From: Luidia sarsii
Taxonomy: Eukaryota; Echinodermata; Asteroidea; Paxillosida; Luidiidae
Assembly: GCA_949987565.1 (NCBI GenBank)
Contig: OX465118.1
Coordinates: forward strand, 5,484,538 to 5,548,537
DNA: 64,000 nt
Reading direction: 5' to 3'
The translations under genes were made by a program, and so were the position numbers. Numbering within the stretch: position 1 is the stretch's first letter; the number at the start of each line of letters is the position of its first letter. The notes below the pieces were generated by a model that was given only the letters and a program-made list of their open reading frames with translations, was not told the DNA's origin and made no database searches. Positions 22,481 through 32,888 of the stretch are shown piece after piece.

Positions 22481-22935
22481 ACATTAGCAGGAACGACCTC
22501 CAGGAAGAATGCTGTTGCTGGGTGTATATACACTTCATTTTTGGTTTGGTAGTGTTAACTTTTCATATTTCGTATTTTTTCATGTTATTCAACACCTGAC
22601 CATACAGGTTACAAATGTTCATTGACCTTTATAACCCAAAGACATGAGCATGGGTTTTGGGGGATGAATGTACACAGAAGCAATGAATGTAAAACATAAA
22701 GTGTCAAAGTGTGCATGGTAAGTGAAACGTCATTTAGTGTGTTTTTTAAGGGTTTTTGTTAACTGCTTATGGAACTCTTTCAGTCTTTTATCAAAGAGAC
22801 ATAAACTACCATAAGCCCTAAACCAACAGGTACTGAGGTAAACTTTGCACTACAAAATGTAGAGGCTTCATGGCAATGGAACAGTCTGCTCAGCAGAGGA
22901 ATAACAAATTGGGGGTTGACTTGAAGTTGATGAAT

Positions 22936-24440
22936 TTAGGTTCCAAACATGAGCTTCTCTGCTTCGATCTCTTTGTGTCTCTGTAGGATGGCGGCATTCT
23001 TCTCCTTGATCTTGCGTATGCGGGCGTTCAGCTCCTCTTCCTTGCGCCTCTTGACCTCCTCCTCACGAGTCCTCTCAATGACTTTCCTCTCCTCCTGCTC
23101 CATCTTCATCTCCACCTCCCGCGCCTCCTCCTCCAGGCAGTCCCGCTTCCACAGGTCCCCGGCACGGGTCATCTTGGGCCGCCGGACATCCTCGTAGCGG
23201 GGAGGCGGCGACAGTCCGCGCTTCATCTCAGAGTCCTCAACTACCGTTCTACTCGGGGGAGCGATGTCCGACTGGAAGACCTTCCGCCTCGACGAGTCCG
23301 AAGCACCTTGGAGGATCTTCCTCCTGGGAGAGTGCTCCCCATGAACGATCTTCCGCTGCGTGGAGTCGAGGTCGGATTGGTAAACTTTCCTCCTGGACTG
23401 CCGAGAGTCATCCTGGAGAATCTTCCGACGGGACGTCTCCGAGTCAGGGATGTCCGGTTTCTCGTGGACTATCTTCCTCTTGGATGTTTCGTAGTCGGCC
23501 GGAACAACGTTTCTGCCCGACCGTTTCGACTCTGAGTACACAATCTGCCTCCTGGAGTTGTCGGCTTCGCTGCTGACTATGTTTCTCCGGTGCTTCTCCT
23601 GGTCACTGACCACCTTCCTGCCATCGGGCCGGGGTGACTGTGACCGGATGACTTCCCGGGCAGGCTCCCGATCCGATGTCTCCATCTCTTCCTCCCTGGA
23701 CACGCTGACCCTGACGTCTGCGGGCGCCCTCTCCCCCTCCTCCTCCGCACTGCCCCTCCGTTTGCCGGCCTTACCGTCATCAGTCTTGGTATCTGACGCA
23801 GAACTTCGTCTCAGCTTGGCCTTGGTTTTTCCTTTTGACTCGGCAGGTGCCTCTGGCTTCTTGGCCTCATCGAGGAGCGCGTCATTTGTGTCCAAGTGTT
23901 TGCGCTCGTCGCAAACTTCACCATCAGGTGCGTTGCTTTCAGCAGCAGGATTCTTATCGCCGGTAGAGTCTCCTCTTCTGGTCTCCCCGTCGTCTGCCAG
24001 GGTTTGGTCACGCTCCGTTTCCGTCCTGTGGGGACTGATCTCATCTTTGGTCTGCCTGCCGGCTTCTGTTTGGTTTCGGGCGGCTTTCCCCGTGCGGCCG
24101 CTCTTGTCCTCGTCGCCCTGCCGCGACTCCGCTCGCAGCTTGCGCTTCTCCGCCCGCCGCTGGCTCTCCACGTCCCTCTTGGCTCGTGCTTTCAGGTCGA
24201 TGACGGACTGCCTGGGTTTGGCAGAGGGGGCCTGGTCCGCTGCAGGGCCCTGGTCTTGCTCGCAACCATCTGGTTGGTGCGGAGTGGACTCCTCGGGGCG
24301 TCTCTTAGACTCGGACTCCTCCTTACCGATCGGGATGACCTTCCCCAGCCGCTCTTTGACCGAGCGCCTGGGCTTGCTGCCGCCGCCCGACGTCTTCAGG
24401 CCGAGCCGCTCATGGACAGGTTTCCTCTTGGAAGGCGGAC
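22936..24440 (-). CDS. Gene 2 exon 5 (residues 724-1224 and stop)
   Basis: Starts GPPSKRKPVHERLGLK after a TTCAG acceptor. Carries the second and third RLG motifs, a charged linker, the RRKI-type motif array (about 23230-23625) and the terminal coiled coil ending EIEAEKLMFGT, stop at 22936-22938. Confidence 0.92.
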
Positions 24441-27400
24441 CTGAAGAGTGAGAGACAGAAACCAATTAGCCTTAACTGAAGATGAACACAGTCAATTTCA
24501 CATGCGGTCAACATTTAACAAGTCTTCTCAGAACTAGGCACCAGGGTTTCTCCTGGAACATTGGGAGTCTGAGGTGGCAACTGATAATTAGCTCAGGAGA
24601 TGAGCTTTGGTATAATTATTCTGGATGTGCCACCTCATGGTTCCATGGTCACAGATTGGATAAGGAATGAGGCAAAAACACTGTAATATGTGCATGCCCA
24701 GTAAAAACATACAGTAATGTGCAAGTAAATATCCTAAACACAGCCCTTTGCACGTGTGCTAAGGTGCTTTTGTTTTTGTGCACATTTACATTCGTTGAAG
24801 CATGATTTGATACTTAGAGGGTCTTTGCAATAGATATATCACAGTCAAGCTCATTTTCTGCTGTCATCTAGGGATCTGAAGTGTACAAACATATTGGCAA
24901 GCTTAAGGTAGACGTTAACTCTCAAACTGCAAATTAATCCCTCTGGGTAACATGTGTAGATTTGATGAAAAACTCCTTCACTAAATGATTATGAGGCATG
25001 CATTTTGGCAGTAAATCAACAGGTTTAAAAAATGGATAGGTCTGCATGAAAACCCAGAAATGTTCAGAAACGTTGGTACACAACAAAATAGGTTTCTGTT
25101 GCATGATCCTGTGATGACATCACAAATTTGATCATGAACATTGAAATTCTCATTAGCATAAAAATTTAAAACTTGCAAATACTCCCCCAGAACAAGTGTG
25201 AAATACAGTTTGAATGTTAGCAACATTGCAAAACAGCTCTGTAGCATGGATTTAAGTGATAAAAGGTTTATTGCAGAGACCCTTTAAGTTCTGGGACACT
25301 GAAAGATCCATTTCTCTGGAGATTCTGGTGCTCATGGTCTGGTTATCTCAGAAAAAAAAGTGAAGGAAAGCTCTTGCTCTATTCAGAGCCTACATCAGAA
25401 ACATACCTTCATTAAATGTGATGCGTATTTCAGGACTGCCGGTTCTCTGGCTGGAGTCTTTCTGGACGTCTCTCTCTTCCTCTCTGGCAGCCTCTCTCTC
25501 GCTTCGGCTCTTGTGCAGCCCTTTCTTGCTCTCCCCTTTCTTGGCCGAGGTCGAAGGTCGCGCTTTCCTGTCCCGCTCCTTCTTCCGCCCGCTTTCCTCG
25601 CCGGGTGCGTCGTGGTTGGCGGCGCGCCCTGGCGATGCTCTTTTGCCCAAGCGCGACTTCAGGTCTCTCCGTTTATCGACTTTGACGATGCTGCGCGGTC
25701 CCGATGGGACGGCCTCATCATCCGATCCGGACTCGCTCTCAAAGTTTTTATCCACGATTTTCAACTGGTCCGGTGAGGTTAATTTCTTGGAGGGTGAGAA
25801 CGATCTGTTGCGGTGTTTACCGCTACGGACTGGGCTAACCGGTTCCAGACGAGTGCTACCTATTTTGCCCTCCATGTTCGGATTTCTGATTTTGATGTCG
25901 AGCAGAGACGGGATGTCTGCTTTGCCTGCAGGCTGCTCGTTGGATAATTTGGACTGGACTACGGACGTGGGTCCGTTACGAGATTTGGGCAGAGGCTTTT
26001 CACTCCGCTGCCTTTCGGAGTCATGTTTGCGGATGAGGTCCCTGTCTCTTGACCTGCCCCTCTGCCGTCTACTATCTAAGTATCTATCGTCGTCTCTTCT
26101 TCGACGCTCTTCCCTTCTCCTGTCATCGCGTCTGTCGTCTCGAGCCAAGCCGCCCCTAAACCCGGCCGGTTTGCGACGGGCGCGAAGTTCATTCTGGGGC
26201 TTCTCACCCTTGGCATGCTTGAATCGAGACGTTTCCTTGTCGGAGTCACTCTCTAAATCACTCAATGAGATGTCTGAGTTGTCGCTCGAGTCCGCACCGC
26301 TGCCCAACGAAGCGCGCTTTCTTTTAGGGCTGCCTACTTTACTGTCCGATTTCTCCTCTGTTTTCCGGGAGGTGTTTGAGTTCTGGCGACGGACACCCCT
26401 CTCCAACTTGGCTTCCTCACTCCTGCGCCTTCGACCGGAGAGTAACTCGCGGGCGTCGCGCTTCCTATCTAGCCTGCTGTCTTCGTGCGCGGCCAGCCTG
26501 CGCAGTCGTGACTCCAGCGGCTCGCTCGCTGAAGGCACTTTGCTGCCGCTCACTCCAAATCCTCGCGTGCCATCGGGCCGAGTCCGAAGACCCTGCTCGT
26601 CCCCCCGGGATCGTGGGGATCGGGAACGAGTTCTCAAGCGGTCACCGTCTCTTTGCGACCTACCGCCGGCGCTCCGGTAATCACGGCCTTCCTTCCCGGG
26701 CATTCTCCCTTGCCTCGACGACCAAGATGAGTCCCTTTCCTTAGCACGGCGCGGCGAGAGTCGGTGTTGCCGATCGCGGTCTCTCTCCGACCTGCTCGAG
26801 GGCGTCTCCTTCGTCGGGTGCCTGCGCTGGGTGTCCCGGTCCTCGTGCCTCTTCCTTGCGCCGCGCCTCGCTTTGGAGTCTCTACTGCTTCGGTGACGGT
26901 GCTTGTCAGAGTCGCTCGTGTCCGAGTCTGAGCTGTCTGATGACGACGAGCCGCTTGATGAGGTGGAGGATGAAGACGACGCCGAGGAAGACGAGGAGGA
27001 GCGGCTGGTGCTGCTTGATCTGGAGGAGCTGCCGCTGCTGCTGTCGCTGTCACTGCTGCTGCTGCCAGTGTCGCTGGAGCTCCTGGAGCTGTCGCTGCTC
27101 CGCCGGTGCCTCACATCTGAGTCCGAGTCCTCCTCGCTGCTGTCCTCCTCGGAGTGGCTGCTGGACTCGGAGCTGGTGGAGGCAAAGCGGGCAAACTTGT
27201 TGCTCTTGGGCAGCCTGGGCCGCTCCGCCGGGTTGAGTTGGGACTGGGCCGGCTCTTCGGGTAGCGGCTGGATGGCTATCAGGTTGCCCGTCAGCTTGAA
27301 TGTAGGCTGCGGCAGTGGAGGTGGCGGTATGTCCTGTTGCAAGTGAGAGAAACACCAAGTAAAAGTTACGATGCATGGTGGAAGTGCCAAGTAAAACATC

Positions 27401-30400
27401 TCTTTTGAGACAGAGTGTGGCTCTGAAAATAGCCGGTAACTTAACGTTTTGGGCAGTATGTACTCTGAGGAAGATTTCACAGGCTGCCTGTACTGACCTC
27501 AAGCTTGTTGAGGATGATTTCATGGGCTGCCTGTACTGACTTCAAGCTAGTTGAGGATGATTTCATGGGCTGCCTGTACTGACCTCAAGCTAGTTGAGGA
27601 TTTCATGGGCTGCCTGTACTGACCTCAAGCTAGTTGAGGATTTCATGGGCTGCCTGTACTGACCTCAAGCTTGTTTAGGATTTCATGGGCTGCCTGTACT
27701 GACCTCAAGCTTGTTGAGGATGATTTCATGGGCTGCCTGTACTGACCTCAAGCTAGTTGAGGATTTCATGGGCTGCCTGTACTGACCTCAAGCTAGTTGA
27801 GGATTTCATGGGCTGCCTGTACTGACCTCAAGCTTGTTCAGGATTTCATGGGCTGCCTGTACTGACCTCAAGCTTGTTGAGGATTTCATGGGCTGCCTGT
27901 ACTGACCTCAAGCTAGTTGAGGATTTCAGGGGTTGCCTGTACTGACCTCAAGCTTGTTCAGGATTTCATGGGCTGCCTGTACTGACCTCAAGCTTGTTCA
28001 GGATTTCATGGGCTGCCTGTACTGACCTCAAGCTAGTTGAGGATTTCATGGGCTGCCTGTACTGACCTCAAGCTAGTTGAGGATTTCAGGGGTTGCCTGT
28101 ACTGACCTCAAGCTAGTTGAGGATTTCATGGGCTGCCTGTACTGACCTCAAGCTAGTTGAGGATTTCATGGGCTGCCTGTACTGACCTCAAGCTAGTTGA
28201 GGATTTCAGGGGTTGCCTGTACTGACCTCAAGCTAGTTGAGGATTTCATGGGCTGCCTGTACTGACCTCAAGCTAGTTGAGGATTTCAGGGGCTGCCTGT
28301 ACTGACCTCAAGCTTGTCGAGGATTTCATGGGCTGCCTGTACTGACCTCAAGCTAGTTGAGGATTTCATGGGCTGCCTGTACTACTGACCTCAAGCTAGT
28401 TGAGGATTTCATGGGCTGCCTGTACTACTGACCTCAAGTTAGTTGAGGATTTCATGGGCTGCCTGTACTGACCTCAAGCTTGTTGAGGATTTCATGGGCT
28501 GCCTGTACTGACCTCAAGCTAGTTGAGGATTTCATGGGTTGCCTGTACTGACCTCAAGCTAGTTGAGGATTTCAGGGGTTGCCTGTACTACTGACCTCAA
28601 GCTAGTTGAGGATTTCATGGGCTGCCTGTACTACTGACCTCAAGCTAGTTGAGGATTTCAGGGGTTGCCTGTACTGACCTCAAGCTAGTTCAGGATTTCA
28701 TGGGCTGCCTGTACTGACCTCAAGCTAGTTGAGGATTTCAGGGGTTGCCTGTACTGACCTCAAGCTAGTTGAGGATTTCATGGGTTGCCTGTACTGACCT
28801 CAAGCTAGTTGAGGATTTCATGGGCTGCCTGTACTGACCTCAAGCTAGTTGAGGATTTCATGGGTTGCCTGTACTGACCTCAAGCTAGTTGAGGATTTCA
28901 TGGGCTGCCTGTACTGACCTCAAGCTTGATCTCCCGGGTAGCTTTCAGGGCGGCTCTTCTGAGGGCATCCTCATCCTCATCCTGCTCCTCCTCCACCTCA
29001 CTGCTTTCCGTCTCCGCCTTCTCAGCTGCATCTGGGCCATCCTTGGGGCTCTGAGAGGCGACATCGTTGTTAGGTGAGGCCTGCTGGGACTTCTGCATGG
29101 TGAGGGGAAAAAAATCATACATTGCCATAGTGCTCAAACTGTCATTCAGGTTAAAAAGCTGTGGCGTGACCATTCACCTTAAACGTTTAACCGATAGCGA
29201 AATGTGAATACACTCTGCACTGTATACATACATTTACAACATGGCTGCTAATATGACCGCGCAAGATTTTGTTTATTGGTCCGAGGTAAAGTCGTACAGC
29301 GCTCACTCTTTTTCAGTAGGATGGTTTTGACCCCCGAGACGGCAATTTTAGAAGAAAAATCCCGAGACAGCCCCTAAAAGTGGTGTGTCACCAAGGAGGG
29401 CCGCCTTGCATTTCAATAGGCAGGAAAAACCCTGCTAGTCTTACAGGCATCTGAATGGTGCTAGGTTTGTCTCACTGATACAAATAGTGTTCTCTTTTCT
29501 TGTGCAGATATATTGCTATCCTATCGTTAAGGGAGTTTTGGGATATCACTGGAATAACAGCCATTGGCACTCAAATAATCCCAGTGTCAAGGGATTAAAG
29601 GCGTTTATGTAATTGACTTATGGACGGTTGTAAAAATTAAAATCAAGGCATATACATGTACAAATCAATCAAAATCATTTCTTTCCACAAAACTCTTGAC
29701 GACTGACAAGTAATGAAAGTGACATTAATTCATTCATTCGAATTCCCATCGAACTATATATCTTAAGGACTAGTATGCCGGCTGACAACTACAACACAAT
29801 TCAATGAGGTTTTGCCCTTGCTGTATGTGATAAACGCTAAGTGCTCAGTGTTTACCACGTCCACCAAGGGCCAAACCTCATTGAATTACATTCTCCTCGA
29901 TGCAAACATCATGTTATATCTGTGATGCAATGCGGTACCCGCCGCTATACATTATTCAAATCCACCACACGACCTCGACCAGCTAAGGGGTCAAGTGATT
30001 AAGACGTCCGTACTAGAAATCGGGAGTCAAGGGTTCGAATCCCGCCCGAGCTGCCTGAATTTTTTTTATGAGGCACTGGGCAAAGCACTGACCACTCATT
30101 GTTTATCACGTCAAGCAAGGGCAAAACCTCATTGAATTACATTCTCCTTGATGCAAACATCATGTTATATCTATGAGAACTACAAAACAATGAACTCAAA
30201 ACTTACAGTTTTCAAGGAAGCCAGTACAGCAACTCGCAAAGATTCTAAATCTTGATCCTAAAAAGAAATATATATAGATCAGTGGTTAGAACCCCACTTA
30301 TATATAAAATAAGCATCAACAAACTTCTAAGCTCTGCACAACACTTTTGTTTTGACTAAGGCTGGGTCGGTTCGGTCGGTCACACCGGTTCCAACCGTCC

Positions 30401-32888
30401 CGATCGGGACCCGGTTCCGGTTTTCCAAAACCGGTGTACCGATAAAATAATAAAACACATAAAGAAAATATGGCGAAGTCGGTTGGATTATTATTGCTGA
30501 AACCAATAGGGTATAGTATATAATTGATAGCAGTGTGCATCAAAGCTATGGTTCCTGGTTTTCCCATAGTAGTTAAAAAAAAAAAAGTCAATCCAAAGAA
30601 AAAATAAAACATCGAGAAGTATTGTTAAAGTCAAGGTTTTCAAAAGTCCCTCCATCATACTAAATTCGACTGCTCATAAATGTCATACGAAAGTCGAGGC
30701 AACCTTTATTTCCTTTTCGTTCTCAAAATGAATTGTGCCTACGTAAGGTCATGCTGGCTAGCGAGCTGCGCGTGCACTCCCCTAGCACGTATACGTCGCG
30801 CTCCATGGTTGTATGCAGGCACCATAGAGCTCTTTGGCAGGCACACAGCGTTGCAGCCACAGCGCGCATTGCGCAAATATTTTTTTTCTAAACGAACGAA
30901 CTTTTTGATCCGACCAGGATCGGGCGCGAAACCCTCGGCATAATTGAGTTTGGTTTCGTTCCTCCATGTAATAGTATTTCGACGCTGGGGCCAAGTGCGG
31001 GCCTTGAAGTTAGCTGAAAAAGAATGTCCGTCTCTCGCAAGATGGACGTCTGTTGATTGGACAGCGCGCAGTTACAACCGAACGTGCGTAACGACTATTA
31101 GCATAATTATTGGCTGGCGAGAGCCATAGTTAACACGTGTTTGTAAGGTCGGTCGTCGGAGTCGAACTCTTTATCGTCGATTTGTTGCACCAGTGATGAC
31201 GATGGTGATTTTGCTCCTCGTGAAAATATAAATCCAAACACAGCTGAACGTATATCGGGCGTGTGTGTGACATTCCCTCCAAGCTTGCCTCATGAATATT
31301 GATCTTAGTGACGTCACGAAAGTGGAGTGTCATTCAATGTATTGTCGGGAAATAAATGTGATTTTGCCGTGATCAAAAGGGTGCTGAAGGCTGCAAACAA
31401 ATTTCAGTGAGGGAATATAATTATGAGACAAATCACAGCTTGAGTAGTTTATTAAAAACTCATGATATTTATAGGAAAAAAGGATGTTTCAAATTCACAA
31501 CCATGAATTTGGAGCACACACTATTCCTTATAGAGTTAGATTTTTGCCAATTATGTTTAAAGAAAATTAGGGACACCGGTTCCCGACCAGTTCAGCGACA
31601 CCGGTTCCCGGTTTTGAAAATAACCGGGATGTCGCAACACTAGTTTTGACTAAGTCAATTTAGTACTAGTATCTGCCGCTTGTAACAGTCACAATTTTAT
31701 TACCCATCATACTCTGTTTGCAATGTTGATAACAAAGTACTGAATAGTCAAACAACAATGGAAAGAGTGACATATTCCATGCTGCATAACTTCAGGAGGC
31801 AAATGTACGTGTAACTGTAAGAATAGTTATAAATATGTTATATAGTCTTAAGACTATATGTTATATAGTCTTATATGTTGTAAGACTAGCTAGTTGACTA
31901 AGGCCACCATCTAAGACTAAGTAAGAGCTCCGTAACTGGCAGTCTGGTCCCTGTAGTACGGTAAAGCGCCTTGCTGCGAAGACGTACAGGGGACCAGACT
32001 GCCAGTTGCGGCGCTGCCGTTTGGATCTCGCATTTTTTTTTGGAAATCGACACATTTTCGCCAAATGGACAGTTGCACACAGGTGCGTGGTATGTAAACC
32101 ACATTTGCTAGAAATCTTGGGCCAAATGAAGCAGTATTTTATGAGTTATGCTGAACCTGCTGATCCCTATGCCACAGCACTTGTGAACGTTACACAGAAG
32201 CCTATGGGAAAAAAGCCTAGTTATCTGTCGGGTTCCGGTCGGGAGAGCAGCGGACGACGTAGAACCCCACAGTTCTGGGGGTAGACTACATGTAGGTGTT
32301 TTGGGGGGTAAATATGGGAATTTCGGTCGGGGTATTTTTCAAAGATGACATTACAGAGATTTCAGACGATGCAGCAGCATATGCATAGCCATGATCCTTG
32401 GAGTTGGACCCTACATTCACCAGTCCCTAAGTAAAAATTCGATAAAAAAAGGGTGACTTGTCGGGTCCAACTCCAAGTTACTCGGACTACTGCTGATTCC
32501 TAGTCCGAGTAACTTGGACCCTTACAATCGCCCTTTTAAAAAGTGATTGAGGGGGTCGGGCGATACCATCAAAATGTAAAGGGCGATTGTAAGGCCAGTA
32601 AGGGTCCAAGTTACTCGGAGTAGTATCCGATTCCAAAGCATGGCAAAACAACTCATGTAATGTAACGTGACGTTAACTTTGAGTTTAATAATCCCTCCAC
32701 TCCAGAAAACGGAGGCAAACCAAGCAATTTCCCAATTAATAAAAGCATCTCATTGATCCCGATATAAAAAAAGAGATCTTTTGTCGATCCCTAAGCCTAA
32801 CAAGGTCCTTTTTCTTCATTCAAAAGCTATTTTTCCACATAAAAACCGTAGAAATTTGAGTTGAACTTACCTCCTCTTCGGACGCCAT
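22936..32888 (-). CDS. Arg/Ser-rich nuclear-type protein with RLG motifs and CCDC9-like C-terminus, 5 exons
   Basis: Complete gene, 1224 residues. Exons: 32888-32871, 30257-30207, 29092-28919, 27333-25407, 24440-22936; phases join without a break. Layout: residues 1-23 hold a short helix LESLRVAVLASLK. At 65-74 a related DALRRAALKA follows an acidic stretch. At 83-96 is a proline-rich IPPPPLPQP segment. Residues 121-185 are Ser/Asp-rich. An RS/RD-rich basic region runs to about 560. LKSRLGKR is at 639-646, VHERLGLK at 732-739 and VKERLGKV at 751-758. An 11-copy RRKI-type motif array spans about 996-1126. A charged coiled coil ends in LNARIRKIKEKNAAILQRHK. The (K/E)RLG motif also occurs in RNA-processing proteins such as RBM26/27 and ZC3H11A, and the C-terminus resembles the DUF4594/CCDC9 helix. 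I infer a nuclear RNA-processing role. No catalytic or RNA-binding fold is visible, and I cannot name the orthologue. Confidence 0.85.
25407..27333 (-). CDS. Gene 2 exon 4 (residues 82-723)
   Basis: Long exon, 642 codons plus one base. Begins DIPPPPLPQPTFKLTGNLIA. It contains a Ser/Asp-rich block, RS, RD and RE dipeptide runs, DIPSLLDIKIRNPN, and LKSRLGKRASPGR. Donor G|GTATGT. Frame is continuous for 1.9 kb with strong codon structure; the opposite-strand open frames are shadows. Confidence 0.92.
27473..28928. repeat. 40-bp minisatellite carrying copies of a splice donor
   Basis: About 36 copies of a 40-bp unit. On the transcribed strand each copy contains CTTGAGGTCAGTACAGGCAG, the same sequence that forms the exon 3 donor junction (GAG|GTCAGT). 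Variants include CAGGGGTTG for CATGGGCTG and a 3-bp TAC insertion. The array fills almost the whole of intron 3 (27334-28918) of gene 2 and its last unit overlaps the exon end. Confidence 0.97.
28919..29092 (-). CDS. Gene 2 exon 3 (residues 24-81)
   Basis: Encodes 58 residues beginning KSQQASPNNDVASQSPKDG, then an acidic stretch EVEEEQDEDEDALRRAALKA, ending REIKLE at GAG|GTCAGT. The last exonic bases and the donor are repeated about 36 times in the following intron. Read-through gives VSTGSP and a stop. Confidence 0.88.
29850..30175. repeat. Direct repeats flanking a tRNA-like segment
   Basis: Two similar ~75-bp copies, each with CAAACCTCATTGAATTACAT or AAAACCTCATTGAATTACAT and GATGCAAACATCATGTTATA, at about 29850-29925 and 30098-30175. 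Related sequence is at 29800-29830 and 37530-37630. They bracket the tRNA-Ser-like segment. Confidence 0.75.
29990..30053 (+). ncRNA. tRNA-Ser-like sequence (probably SINE head)
   Basis: Ends CAGCT and AGCTG pair as a short acceptor stem. It contains GTCAAGTGATTAAGAC, an anticodon-loop-like ACTAGAAATC (AGA), and a good T-arm GGGTTCGAATCCC, followed by eight T residues. It is too degenerate in the D and variable arms to call a functional tRNA. A related inverted fragment lies at about 1225-1275. Confidence 0.55.
30207..30257 (-). CDS. Gene 2 exon 2 (residues 7-23)
   Basis: Seventeen codons, DQDLESLRVAVLASLKT, between a TTTTTAG acceptor and an ACT|GTAAGT donor. Amphipathic helix-like. A hAT element begins about 100 bp from its acceptor. 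Confidence 0.8.
30358..31643. mobile_element. hAT-like element, 1286 bp
   Basis: Flanked by perfect 8-bp duplications TTTTGACT (30350-30357 and 31644-31651). Ends AAGGCTGGGTCGGTTCGG and CCGGGATGTCGCAACACTAG, the latter a hAT-style CTAGTGTTGCGAC terminus when inverted. CCGGTT-rich subterminal regions resemble the element at 13661. No transposase frame. In intron 1 of gene 2. Confidence 0.8.
31934..32007. repeat. 74-nt hairpin
   Basis: AACTGGCAGTCTGGTCCCTG at the left pairs with CAGGGGACCAGACTGCCAGT at the right, with one bulged base and a loop of about 28 nt. It lies in intron 1 of gene 2. Could be a MITE end pair or a structured RNA. Confidence 0.75.
32396..32640. repeat. Overlapping inverted repeats
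   Basis: TTGGAGTTGGACCC (about 32399) pairs with GGGTCCAACTCCAA (about 32463). TCCGAGTAACTTGGACCCTT (32504) pairs with AAGGGTCCAAGTTACTCGGA (ending 32619). ACAATCGCCC/GGGCGATTGT forms an inner stem. The shared GGTCCAA core makes the two hairpins mutually exclusive. Confidence 0.8.
32871..32888 (-). CDS. Gene 2 exon 1 (residues 1-6)
   Basis: Eighteen coding bases, MASEEE, followed by GAG|GTAAGT. It is the only candidate start that splices in phase with exon 2. No in-frame ATG appears in the first five codons of exon 2. Confidence 0.75.

Larger units (their letters stand above)
18388..22935. other. Spacer between USO1 start and gene 2 stop
   Basis: Should contain the USO1 promoter/5' UTR (near 18400-18700) and the 3' UTR of the upstream gene (below 22936). 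I see no coding exon. It holds a repeat X copy (19580-19790), a long palindrome (20212-20353), a half foldback (about 20960-21125) and a CCAAT/octamer inverted repeat (22377-22480). Confidence 0.6.

Noticed and set aside
25418..26680. 420-codon plus frame opposite gene 2 (and 23558-24451)
   Set aside because: Shadow of the minus-strand exons; composition is that expected from antisense of Arg/Ser/Glu codons.
27473..28928. CRISPR-like regular 40-bp repeats
   Set aside because: No unique spacers between repeats; it is a minisatellite in an animal intron.
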